Positions 25,308 to 32,666 of a stretch of DNA of 32,666 nt are shown piece after piece. The stretch is taken from assembly GCA_003599815.1 (NCBI GenBank), contig QZJZ01000041.1:1-32666 (forward strand), read 5' to 3'. Position 1 is the stretch's first letter; each line of letters starts with the position of its first letter. Both the position numbers and the translations under genes were made by a program. This DNA comes from Candidatus Auribacter fodinae. Lineage in GTDB: Bacteria > Auribacterota > Auribacteria > Auribacterales > Auribacteraceae. The notes below the pieces were generated by a model. It was not told where the DNA came from. It worked only from the letters and a program-made list of their open reading frames with translations, and did no database searches.

Positions 25308-28300
25308 TTATGAAAGTGACGCATGCTCCGAAAACCAGCGTCGCCCCTGGTCGTCGACTTTGTTTATCAGGGTCGATAACTGTTCGATTTCGTACCCCGG
25401 CACATCGTCAAGCCCCGGTAACGGCTGGTGCTGTTTTGCGTTGTTGATGAGCGATTTTATGCGCTGGTTTTTAGGCTGTATGACAATATCCAGAGGCAAA
25501 TCGTCAGCTTTGTCCAGTTTTATGGTTGCGGAATATGTGCAATGACGGTTGAGCGCGCATGTTTCTTTAACAAGACTCATTTTGACCGGTTTGCCGTTGC
25601 CGTAATAGAGTTCAACGTCAAAGTCGTCAGGCTGTACCACCCATCCCATTTTTATTTCCGCGTCCACGGTGATGGATTGCTGTGTACCCTCTTTTTTTCC
25701 GGATTCCTTTACTGAAGCCTGCACTTTTTCGATGAGCGTGCCGATCTGGTCATCCAGATACCCGCGTATCAGGCGTGACGCGAGATTGCGTTCGTACTCA
25801 TGTTCTTTCGCTGAGAAGAATTTTTCCCGCCATTGTATGGCGAGCGGAAGCAAATCTTTCGGGTAGCTGTCCAGAATTGATGTGCGTGTGGTTTTGGTAA
25901 TATGGTCGTAGATATCGCGGATATATTCTACCGCCATGCGGTGAATGTCCACTTCGTATGTCCTGAGCAGTGCATTGCGCATCATCTGCACCCATTGCGC
26001 GCCGAATCTCGGCAGTCCGTGGGTAACGCCGGTATAAACCTTTGCCAGATATCCCAGTTTTCTATATAGCAATCGGCACCACGGGATAGGGTTGTAATCG
26101 TACAGGTGATGCAGGTCTGTGGTTGAGAACGGATCGAGTATATCATAAAGCAGGTCGTGAAATTTTACGTCGGATATGACGCCGTTTTTCTCAAAGGAAT
26201 TTTCAAGGCTTTGCATCAAAGGCGAATTTTTTAAATGCTGAGGCGGATTTTTACACAGTTTCGACAGGTTTTCAGGGGTCATATCATCATTGATTTCATC
26301 AACGATAATATAGCGGTCGCGTTTTTCCATAACGGCGACCGGTGTAAACGCCTGGCTGTTGTCCAGTGATATTACCGGCCTGCTGAAGTACCCGTCACTG
26401 CCGTTACCGCCTTCGGTGTATGCGTTTATGAATCGCAGGCGGTTGTCGTTTTTCATGACGGTTCGATGCATGATAAATGGCGTGATGAACACACCGTTAG
26501 CGCGTTTGGGGTTGATATCAATATCCACCACGTTTTCGATCATGGCGCCGTCATAGGTGCTGATAACCAGTGTAGCCGCGGCAAGGGCTTTCTGATGGCT
26601 GGTGGATGAAGCCTCTTTTTTCTCGATGGGCTGCATGAGCCATATATCAGAGCCGCGCACAGCGTATTTGGCTATGGTAATATCGTACTGGCAGATAAAA
26701 GCCACATGTATATTCGGGTGTTTCCAGTTGACTGCCTGCAGGATGCGCTTGAATATTTCCTGCGCCGGCTCATCTTTCATGTGCGGTATACCTGCAAAGA
26801 TTATATTGATTTCCTGATCGCCGAGTTCGGCGTTGAGGATATCTATCTCTTTGATTATCAAATCTGTACGTTTATATGTATTGATACGCCTCATGATCGA
26901 AATGGTCAGGTGTTCGGGAGACAGGCGCGAGCCGGTACGTTTGTTGACCATGTCGATATATTCTTTTTTCTCCGTTTTTTTGACTGCCAGCAAGGTTTCC
27001 GTAGGAATAGCGGCAAGGTCAATATCCTGAAAAGCGGGCGGCTGCCAGTCACGGACATTAACGCCGTTGGTCACGCCGGTAGTAGCGTGCATGCCGTTAT
27101 TATGGCGTGACGGAGAATTTTTTGAATTCCGTATGATTTCAGCGTTTGTAACCTGTTCATGGCGCAGGCTGACAGATGTACTGCCGTCAGCGAGCTGGGC
27201 TGTCCCTTCAGTTAAATTAAGGATGATGTTCGATCCGGCAATAGTTTGAAAGAGGACAATGAAATCCTCGTAATCCTCTTTTTTGAGATCCTGTATCAAC
27301 CTCTCCCGAATGCTTTGGTCGAGTTGATTCCATGATTTGCCGCCAAGGTACTGGACGTAATAGAGCATCAGGGTAACCGGATCCATATTCAACAGCCATG
27401 AGAGGTGCAGGAGGTTGTCTGTGCCGAATGCCTGACTGTATATTTTGGGCAGGCCTGCCGGAACAGGGGTATGTGTGGTAAACGCGATCCCCACATTTTT
27501 CCAGATGCCTTTCGTATCCAGTTTCTCAGGAAACATTTGTTTGCGTTGTATTTCGTCCAGAGCGCAGTAACAATTCGCTTCGTTAAGGTGTACAATGCCA
27601 GGTCTTTTGTTTATAATGCCTTTTTCCAGAAGAGCTTCCAGCGCCTTGATCCCTCCGCGTCCCATGAGCTGGTTCTGCTGTTCGCGAAGCAGATGGGTTT
27701 CCTTGTCGCCGCCGTAGAGCATTTCAGTTATATCCGAGGTAAGGTCTTCCAGCGCGAAGATACGTGCCGCGCCAGCCCTGATTTCCCACACACGGGCCCT
27801 GACCGGAATGCCGATCACGTTTTCCTCAACGATAATTCCTGTATCGTACACAGGCAGTTTTGAGTAATCGACAGCGATTTCCTCGGTAGTGGATACATTA
27901 TACGGTGATATGCGTTGAAAAATGGTTTTTTTGTATAATAATGTCACGCCGTACGTTTCTATACCTGTATCGGCAAGCCCTTCCACGTATTCTCCGGCAA
28001 GAACGCCAAGCCCGCCGGAAAAAATAGAGCGGGGGCCGCCGATCAGTTTCATTTCAGGCGAAAAGTATACGATTGATTTGCCGTCCAGTTTTTTTATAAC
28101 GCCATTAACTGTTTTGTAATGGCGCTGAACCGGAACAGGTTCCACAGTCCATTCATTTTCCATGTGTTTCTGTACCTGTTCGCACAACTCTTTGCGCCGT
28201 TTCAAATCTAACTGGCGCAACGATGAAATGACGGTCTCAAAATCCTTGAGCGCGGTCTCGGTTATTTCCATGTAGCCGTTATCGTGCAGTTTGCGCAGGT

Positions 28301-28616
28301 AGTCTATTTCCATGTAGGGCGATGGCGCCGCGTAAAAGATAAGTTCAAGGATTCTGTCGCGGTCTCTCTCGGTCAGTTTGCAATCGATATAATCGTCAAT
28401 CAGCTGCGGGGAAAGAGGAGTGGAATTTTTGAAGAAATCCAGTATTGTCCCGCAGGCTTCGAATTTAAGCGTTTTCATGGTATGCAAAAGATTATAAAAA
28501 GATTTTCCGAACATGTCTGACACAGGGAAGTCATTGAGCTGGTAAAGGATATTATTAACCAGATTAATTGAGTTGTTTACACGTGAAATATCAGAAGTAT
28601 CAACTTTGCGTTCCAT
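25308..28616 (-). CDS. Long alpha-glucan/glycogen phosphorylase-like protein (GT35)
   Basis: 1102 residues, longer than the usual 720-860. An N-terminal helical extension of about 180 residues is followed by phosphorylase motifs: FSGGLGVLAGEYVEGLADTG (about 200), VHLNEANCY, FTTHTPVPAG (about 390), GVTNGVNVRDW (about 530) and EASSTSHQKALAAATLVIST (about 680-700). In the last, the Lys aligns by eye with the pyridoxal-phosphate Lys of muscle phosphorylase and is followed by TYDGAMIENV. A beta domain near the C-terminus (MGWVVQPDDFDVELYYGNGK) also occurs in long bacterial alpha-glucan phosphorylases. It should release glucose 1-phosphate from alpha-1,4-glucan, although several motifs deviate from the norm. 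The ATG at 28616 has AAAGG with 7-base spacing, preferred over a start at 28655. Confidence 0.82.
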   Translation of the reverse strand: MERKVDTSDISRVNNSINLVNNILYQLNDFPVSDMFGKSFYNLLHTMKTLKFEACGTILDFFKNSTPLSPQLIDDYIDCKLTERDRDRILELIFYAAPSPYMEIDYLRKLHDNGYMEITETALKDFETVISSLRQLDLKRRKELCEQVQKHMENEWTVEPVPVQRHYKTVNGVIKKLDGKSIVYFSPEMKLIGGPRSIFSGGLGVLAGEYVEGLADTGIETYGVTLLYKKTIFQRISPYNVSTTEEIAVDYSKLPVYDTGIIVEENVIGIPVRARVWEIRAGAARIFALEDLTSDITEMLYGGDKETHLLREQQNQLMGRGGIKALEALLEKGIINKRPGIVHLNEANCYCALDEIQRKQMFPEKLDTKGIWKNVGIAFTTHTPVPAGLPKIYSQAFGTDNLLHLSWLLNMDPVTLMLYYVQYLGGKSWNQLDQSIRERLIQDLKKEDYEDFIVLFQTIAGSNIILNLTEGTAQLADGSTSVSLRHEQVTNAEIIRNSKNSPSRHNNGMHATTGVTNGVNVRDWQPPAFQDIDLAAIPTETLLAVKKTEKKEYIDMVNKRTGSRLSPEHLTISIMRRINTYKRTDLIIKEIDILNAELGDQEINIIFAGIPHMKDEPAQEIFKRILQAVNWKHPNIHVAFICQYDITIAKYAVRGSDIWLMQPIEKKEASSTSHQKALAAATLVISTYDGAMIENVVDIDINPKRANGVFITPFIMHRTVMKNDNRLRFINAYTEGGNGSDGYFSRPVISLDNSQAFTPVAVMEKRDRYIIVDEINDDMTPENLSKLCKNPPQHLKNSPLMQSLENSFEKNGVISDVKFHDLLYDILDPFSTTDLHHLYDYNPIPWCRLLYRKLGYLAKVYTGVTHGLPRFGAQWVQMMRNALLRTYEVDIHRMAVEYIRDIYDHITKTTRTSILDSYPKDLLPLAIQWREKFFSAKEHEYERNLASRLIRGYLDDQIGTLIEKVQASVKESGKKEGTQQSITVDAEIKMGWVVQPDDFDVELYYGNGKPVKMSLVKETCALNRHCTYSATIKLDKADDLPLDIVIQPKNQRIKSLINNAKQHQPLPGLDDVPGYEIEQLSTLINKVDDQGRRWFSEHASLS

Positions 28617-29062
28617 GTTGAATCCTTTCTCCGATCCTTTACAATCGTCTTTCATTCATACTATAGAGAATTGATTATATTTAACTTAAAACCAGACAAA
28701 AATTTGATTATTCAACCCTTAAAAAGTTCATGCCGTGTACATACTCATATAACGGATTAAAACGTAATATTGTTAAAGATAAAATTGTGTTCCGCGCGAA
28801 AATTTTTTTGTTATGAGCCCTTGAAACCGTGAATCGGAGTAACAAGTCGTCATCGAAGAGTTGAGACACGTGATTGTCTGGAGCAAAAATCATGTGCTGG
28901 GGATTTGTCAACAGTGGTATATAGTATAGCAGATTCCTGTTTGTTTCCAGAATATTTTACTAAATATGTATCTTTATTTGAACCTGATAGCGTTTTTTTT
29001 GTTAAATAAGAATAGCAAATATGCGTTTCGTTTTGCAGTTTAATTGAATCAGGGAGGACATG
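28617..29062. other. Divergent intergenic region between phosphorylase and dienelactone hydrolase genes
   Basis: About 450 AT-rich bases. It must hold promoters for both genes. On the plus strand TTGAAC (28978-28983) and TTAAAT (29002-29007), 18 bases apart, are a weak candidate for the hydrolase. On the minus strand TATAGT and TATAAT hexamers lie near 28660-28680 without a good -35. A 67-codon minus ORF (28708-28911) has no ribosome binding site or recognisable product. No RNA gene was identified. Confidence 0.45.
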
Positions 29063-29845
29063 ATGAGATATATCGTAGCGGTTATAGGTGTATTAAGTCT
29101 TTGTGTTAGCGGGTATTGTGAAATTATTGAACAGAATGTCGAATACACACACGGCGATGTTGTTCTGCAAGGGTACTTTGCCTACGACGATTCCAGCGAC
29201 GCCAAACGCCCGGGTATTCTGGTCGTCCATGACTGGTCCGGTTTGCAGGATTACCCTAAACTGCGTGCCCGTGAACTGGCTCAGCTTGGATATGTCGCTT
29301 TTGCACTTGATATGTACGGCAAAGACATACGCCCCAAAAACAGGGAAGAGTCAGCGCATCAGGCTGGAATATACCGCGCCGACCGCGCCCTGATGCGGGA
29401 ACGCGCCAAAGCAGGGCTAGCCGTGCTGAGTGAGCATCCTCTTGTCGATAAAACCCGTATCGCGGCAATAGGGTATTGTTTTGGAGGCGGCGTCGTGCTG
29501 GAACTGGCGAGGAGCGGCGCGGAAATTAACGGTGTAGTCAGTTTTCATGGTAACCTTGACACGCCCAACCCTGACGACGCGAAGAATATCAGGACGAAAG
29601 TGCTTGTTCTCCATGGCGCGGCAGACCCGCATGTGCCTGACGCGCAGGTGCAGGCGTTTCTTAAGGAAATGCATGGCGCGGAGGTTGATTTCCAGATGGT
29701 GTTTTACGGTAATGCCGTTCACAGTTTCAGTAAACCCGATGCGGGCGATGACCCGTCCACAGGCGTTGCCTACGATAAATCCGCTGACCGCCGGTCATGG
29801 CTGGCTATGAGAAACTTTTTCTCTGAACTTTTCGAAATGCCATAG
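29063..29845 (+). CDS. Secreted dienelactone hydrolase family protein
   Basis: 260-residue alpha/beta hydrolase. The first 19 residues or so (MRYIVAVIGVLSLCVSGYC) are a Sec signal peptide with hydrophobic core; the terminal Cys is not in a proper lipobox. The fold motifs follow: VVHDWSGL (about 55), the nucleophile elbow GYCFGGG with Cys as nucleophile (about 138), the acid in HGAADPHVP (about 192) and the catalytic His in NAVHSFSKP (about 225). This is the Cys-Asp-His triad of the DLH family. In the periplasm it would hydrolyse an ester or lactone; the natural substrate is unknown. ATG at 29063 gives 5-base spacing from GGAGG (29053-29057), better than the adjacent ATG at 29060. It is probably transcribed apart from htpG, which has its own promoter. 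Confidence 0.88.
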   Translation: MRYIVAVIGVLSLCVSGYCEIIEQNVEYTHGDVVLQGYFAYDDSSDAKRPGILVVHDWSGLQDYPKLRARELAQLGYVAFALDMYGKDIRPKNREESAHQAGIYRADRALMRERAKAGLAVLSEHPLVDKTRIAAIGYCFGGGVVLELARSGAEINGVVSFHGNLDTPNPDDAKNIRTKVLVLHGAADPHVPDAQVQAFLKEMHGAEVDFQMVFYGNAVHSFSKPDAGDDPSTGVAYDKSADRRSWLAMRNFFSELFEMP

Positions 29846-29899
29846 ATCAATTATTTAAACTGCGGCAGTTATAGGAAGGCGCTCTCTTATTGTTTACGG

Positions 29900-29927
29900 T
29901 TGCGCTTTATCGAGTTTTGTCTATAAT
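29900..29927 (+). promoter_or_regulatory. Sigma70-type promoter of htpG
   Basis: TTGCGC (29900-29905), 16-base spacer, perfect TATAAT (29922-29927). Predicted start of transcription is near 29934, about 50 bases before the htpG ATG. The -35 differs from TTGACA at three positions but matches the form of the neuB operon promoter. No CIRCE-type inverted repeat or sigma32-like element is evident. Confidence 0.65.
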
Positions 29928-29982
29928 ACTATACCCATAAAGTTTAATGTCATTCATATATCTAACGAAAAGGGAGGTATCT

Positions 29983-31926
29983 ATGGAACGCTATGAGTTT
30001 CAGGCGGAAACAAAGCAGTTACTTGACCTGATGGTACATTCGATTTACTCGAACAAAGACATTTTTCTGCGCGAACTGATATCGAACAGTTCAGACGCGC
30101 TGGACAAACTGCGTTACCAGCAGTTGACAGACACATCTCTGGAACCGGATTCAGGCGAACCGGCGATCCGTATTGAAGCGGACAAGAAGGCTCGTACCGT
30201 GCGGGTGATTGATAACGGTATCGGAATGAGCAAAGATGACGTGATCGGCTATGTGGGAACCATTGCCAAATCCGGCACGAAAGAGTTTCTCAATGTCCTT
30301 CAGAAAAACAAAGATAAAGCCCTTTCTCCTGAGCTTATCGGGCAGTTCGGCGTGGGCTTGTATTCCTGCTTCATGGTAGCTGACAAGATTGTCATCGAAA
30401 CACGTAAGGCAGGCGAGAACAAAGGGTTGAGATGGGAATCAACAGGCGACGGAACCTATACCATCGAAGATATTGAACAGGAACCCGTCGGCACGGCAAT
30501 TACACTGCATCTCAAAGCAACCGACGCTGAGGACGGGCTGTTCGATTATACTGACGAATGGAAAATCAGGGAAATAGTCAGGAAATATTCCGATTACATT
30601 TCTTATCCCATCAGGATGCAGGTTGAACGCACTGAATATGAACAAAATGAGAACGGCGAAGTTAAACCGGGCGCCAAATCGAAAACCGTGGTTAAAGACG
30701 AGACTCTGAACTCCATTAAAGCCATCTGGACACGCTCGCCGGAAGAGGTTCCAGACGAAGAGTATAACGAGTTCTATAAACACATCAGCCATGACTGGAC
30801 AGACCCGATGGACCGCATCGCTTTCAAAGCGGAAGGTACATTCGAGTTTCGCGGACTGCTGTTTATCCCGTCGCGCGCCCAGCATGACCTGTTTTACCGT
30901 GATTCCACGCAGGGTATACACCTCTATATTCGCCGTGTGTTCATCATGAGCGACTGCAAGGAACTGATACCCGAATATCTTCGTTTTATGCGCGGTGTGG
31001 TTGATTCCGAAGACCTTTCGTTAAACATATCGCGTGAGATTTTACAGCAGAACCGCCAGATTCAGGTTATCCGCAACAAGGTAACCGCCAAAGTGCTTGA
31101 GAAACTTGCGGATATGAAAGAAAAGGACGCAGATAAATACACGTTGTTCTGGAACGAGTTCGGCAAAGTGCTGAAAGAAGGGTTGATCAACGATATTAAA
31201 AACAGGGACAAACTGCTCGACCTGCTGATGGTCGAATCAACCGCTGACGCGGAGAAACGGACAACGCTGGCGGAGTATGTATCCCGCATGAAACAGGGTC
31301 AGGACAAGATATACTACATGAACGGCAGGTCGCGCGACGCAATAGAGAATTCGCCGCATCTTGAAGCGTTTCGTGACAAAGGGTACGAAGTGATTCTCCT
31401 GACTGACGCTGTTGATGAGCTCTGGGTGCAGGCGGCTCTGGAATATGACAAGAAGCAGTTGGTATCTGTCGGAAAAGGGACAGTTGATCTTGGGTCGGAA
31501 GAAGAGCAGAAAAAAGAAAAGAAAGAGCTTGAGGAGCAGAAAGAGCATTTCAAATCACTGCTTGAGTTTTTGAAGAATAAGTTATCGGAGCATGTCAAAG
31601 AGGTTCGATTGTCGAAACGCCTTACGTCGTCGCCGGTTTGTCTGGTTGGCGAGGCGACTGACATGACACCGCAGATGGAAGAGCTGATGCGCTCGATGGG
31701 GCAGGATATCCCGAAAACCAAGCGTATACTTGAGGTGAATCCGGGTCATCCGATATTCCAGAAAATGCAGGAGCGGTTTGATAAAGACCGTAGTGATCCG
31801 GTGTTAGGGGAGTATTCCGAGTTGTTGTATGGGCAGGCGTTGTTGGCTGAGGGGAATCAGCCCCCTGATCCGGGTAAGTTCAGCAAAGCGGTGGCTGATC
31901 TTATGGCACGCGCTTTGAATGGGTAG
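29983..31926 (+). CDS. htpG: Molecular chaperone HtpG (Hsp90)
   Basis: 647-residue cytosolic ATP-dependent chaperone. N-terminal ATPase motifs are IFLRELISNSSDALDKLRY (about 26-44), DNGIGMSKDD (about 81), GTIAKSGT (about 96) and GQFGVGLYSCFMVADK (about 118). The middle domain has YIRRVFIMSDC, GVVDSEDLSLNISRE with the conserved Arg, and ILQQNRQI. The C-terminal dimerisation region contains LSKRLTSSPVCLV. A charged Lys/Glu-rich stretch (about 505-525) is typical. No MEEVD tail, as expected for bacteria. The start at 29983 has AGGGAGG 5 bases upstream; a longer ORF starting at 29947 is rejected since the family begins at this Met. A strong terminator follows directly. Confidence 0.96.
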   Translation: MERYEFQAETKQLLDLMVHSIYSNKDIFLRELISNSSDALDKLRYQQLTDTSLEPDSGEPAIRIEADKKARTVRVIDNGIGMSKDDVIGYVGTIAKSGTKEFLNVLQKNKDKALSPELIGQFGVGLYSCFMVADKIVIETRKAGENKGLRWESTGDGTYTIEDIEQEPVGTAITLHLKATDAEDGLFDYTDEWKIREIVRKYSDYISYPIRMQVERTEYEQNENGEVKPGAKSKTVVKDETLNSIKAIWTRSPEEVPDEEYNEFYKHISHDWTDPMDRIAFKAEGTFEFRGLLFIPSRAQHDLFYRDSTQGIHLYIRRVFIMSDCKELIPEYLRFMRGVVDSEDLSLNISREILQQNRQIQVIRNKVTAKVLEKLADMKEKDADKYTLFWNEFGKVLKEGLINDIKNRDKLLDLLMVESTADAEKRTTLAEYVSRMKQGQDKIYYMNGRSRDAIENSPHLEAFRDKGYEVILLTDAVDELWVQAALEYDKKQLVSVGKGTVDLGSEEEQKKEKKELEEQKEHFKSLLEFLKNKLSEHVKEVRLSKRLTSSPVCLVGEATDMTPQMEELMRSMGQDIPKTKRILEVNPGHPIFQKMQERFDKDRSDPVLGEYSELLYGQALLAEGNQPPDPGKFSKAVADLMARALNG

Positions 31927-31932
31927 CGCTCA

Positions 31933-31966
31933 AGCGCCGGAGGGTTCACCTTCCGGCGCTTTTTTT
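31933..31966 (+). terminator. Rho-independent terminator of htpG
   Basis: The 12-bp stem pairs 31933-31944 with 31949-31960, with one G-U pair, GC-rich at its base (AGCGCCGG / CCGGCGCT). The loop is TTCA. A run of T follows at 31960-31966. It begins seven bases after the htpG stop codon and ends three bases before the stop of the convergent HEPN gene, so it may serve both, but only the plus-strand side has the T run. Confidence 0.93.
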
Positions 31967-31969
31967 ATG

Positions 31970-32473
31970 TTAGAGTGGTGGTTTGTTTTTTGCAGGTTCA
32001 ATGATTTGATTTGAGAAATCTTCAACAAAAATTTTCAATTTTGATATTGTATCAAATATTAAAACCCATTCATCGTATTTATTCACGTAGTCTTTGTTGT
32101 CATCTGTAAATTGAACACCTTTGATTAATTCATCTTCATTAATGAAGTTTACTTTAAAATGTGTTATTGAGTTTCTTAAGTGGCGAATTATTTCTGAGAA
32201 TTCCATTGTCTTCTCATGCGGAGCATTTAATTCTGTTCCTCCTTGAACTGTTTGGATTACTTTTGGAAAGCGTGTTCCATTAATTATTACCTTCTTTTTC
32301 TTGATTTCATCGAAGAATTTTTGTTGTGGCAAGACTAAAAGGCCTAGTAGTGAGTTTATTAACTGAGTTACTTCATAGGTTTCATCTGTGGTTTTATCCT
32401 TAGGATTGTATATTATAGTGAGATTATCTTTGGTTCTTTGAATGAAATCAGCAAGGCTCTTGTGTTTGGTCAT
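31970..32473 (-). CDS. HEPN-family nuclease-like protein
   Basis: 167 residues, mostly helical. The segment EIIRHLRNSITHFKV (about 95-109) contains the HEPN ribonuclease signature Arg-Asn-x3-His (Arg100 to His105, R-x4-H). The preceding block YEVTQLINSLLGLLVLPQ (about 33-50) recalls the pEK499_p136-like HEPN group. HEPN proteins are RNA-cutting effectors in toxin-antitoxin, abortive infection and other defence systems. No MNT-type nucleotidyltransferase or other antitoxin partner is in the window, though one could lie beyond the edge. The ATG at 32473 has AAGGAG (32483-32488) with 9-base spacing; a longer ORF to 32530 lacks this. Hand counts give about 25-27% GC in its 3' part, against about 50% in htpG, suggesting recent transfer. 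Confidence 0.78.
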   Translation of the reverse strand: MTKHKSLADFIQRTKDNLTIIYNPKDKTTDETYEVTQLINSLLGLLVLPQQKFFDEIKKKKVIINGTRFPKVIQTVQGGTELNAPHEKTMEFSEIIRHLRNSITHFKVNFINEDELIKGVQFTDDNKDYVNKYDEWVLIFDTISKLKIFVEDFSNQIIEPAKNKPPL

Positions 32474-32501
32474 TTTTCTATACTCCTTTTTGTTATTTTG
32501 T

Positions 32502-32530
32502 TTTACAATGTGTTGATACTTTGATCTCAA
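32502..32530 (-). promoter_or_regulatory. Candidate promoter of the HEPN gene
   Basis: On the minus strand TTGAGA (32525-32530), a 17-base spacer and TGTAAA (32502-32507). Both boxes have four of six consensus bases. Transcription would start near 32495, shortly before the AAGGAG ribosome binding site. In such AT-rich DNA this could be chance. Confidence 0.35.
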
Positions 32531-32568
32531 AAATGGTTCAGTTTTTTGACAACAAACACAAAAATCAG

Positions 32569-32666
32569 GTCATCACGAGGAGCGATAGCAACGTGGTGAT
32601 CTCATCGTGTAACGTCATGGAAAAGAGGAGATTGCCACAGCCTCTGCGAGGCTTCGCAATGACCGT
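32569..32666. repeat. Dispersed palindromic intergenic repeat, copy 3
   Basis: The core matches copies 1 and 2, from GGTCATCACGAGGAGCG to GCAATGACC, with the same two-hairpin layout. It lacks the TCTTTTAAGATG left flank shared by copies 1 and 2. The window ends two bases after the core, so its right flank cannot be judged. It lies upstream of the HEPN gene. Confidence 0.85.

Noticed and set aside
26706..27110. 134-codon plus-strand ORF inside the phosphorylase gene
   Set aside because: Antisense shadow of a long, motif-supported coding region.
28708..28911. 67-codon minus-strand ORF in the phosphorylase/hydrolase intergenic region
   Set aside because: No ribosome binding site, no family signal, AT-rich intergenic composition; considered non-coding.
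4305..32666. CRISPR array
   Set aside because: The three repeats are about 7-20 kb apart, palindromic and about 90-130 bp long, with no regular spacers and no cas genes.
1..32666. tRNA, rRNA or riboswitch
   Set aside because: No cloverleaf, rRNA-like stretch or recognisable riboswitch was seen in any intergenic region; a covariance-model search would be needed to exclude weak cases.

Overview
This window looks like a chromosomal segment of an uncultured, free-living, Gram-negative bacterium of intermediate GC. The Gram-negative reading rests on an O-antigen-type ABC exporter (Wzm/Wzt), an Aas-like acyltransferase/acyl-ACP synthetase and a secreted dienelactone hydrolase. A dispersed palindromic repeat with the GTCATxxCGAGGAGCG...GCAATGAC pattern occurs three times. 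That repeat type is common in environmental and candidate-phylum genomes (Omnitrophota-like lineages are one possibility), but nothing here fixes the taxonomy.

Layout. (1) 1-1472: a small FMN split-barrel-like protein and the DNA repair glycosylase mutM, separated by a sharp 162-bp inverted-repeat structure. (2) 1469-4120, minus: a three-domain Aas-like protein (PlsC acyltransferase, acyl carrier protein, AMP-forming ligase) whose stop codon overlaps that of mutM. Its best start is a GTG with a strong ribosome binding site, not the longest ORF. (3) 4305-4426: first dispersed repeat. (4) 4569-6266: an orphan cytoplasmic PocR-PAS histidine kinase. (5) 6482-25132: one long plus-strand operon of 15 genes, with gaps of at most 19 bp or overlaps, preceded by a good sigma70-type promoter. 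(6) 25169-25298: second repeat, followed by a long alpha-glucan phosphorylase on the minus strand (25308-28616). (7) 29063-31926: secreted dienelactone hydrolase and htpG, the latter with its own promoter and a strong terminator. (8) 31970-32473, minus: an AT-rich HEPN-family nuclease-like gene, then the third repeat at the window edge.

The central operon is the main point of interest. It combines a sugar-acid module (NeuB synthase, KdsC-like HAD phosphatase, SDR dehydrogenase, aldehyde dehydrogenase, full-length transketolase and, far downstream, a NeuA-type CMP-sugar synthetase) with an ABC-2 export module (Wzm, Wzt with C-terminal carbohydrate-binding-type domain) and a set of assembly or modification enzymes. 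These are two paralogous GT-B-like proteins flanking Wzm (one fused to an FkbM methyltransferase), a GT4-like transferase, an unrecognised protein, a nucleotidyltransferase-methyltransferase fusion, a stand-alone methyltransferase and a capsule-synthesis-like protein. Inference: the operon makes, activates, polymerises, methylates and exports a surface polysaccharide containing a 2-keto-3-deoxy sugar acid. No NeuC-type epimerase or legionaminic/pseudaminic precursor genes are present. The phosphatase next to NeuB suggests a phosphorylated aldose acceptor, as in the Kdn pathway, and the transketolase/ALDH/SDR trio hints at an unusual acid.
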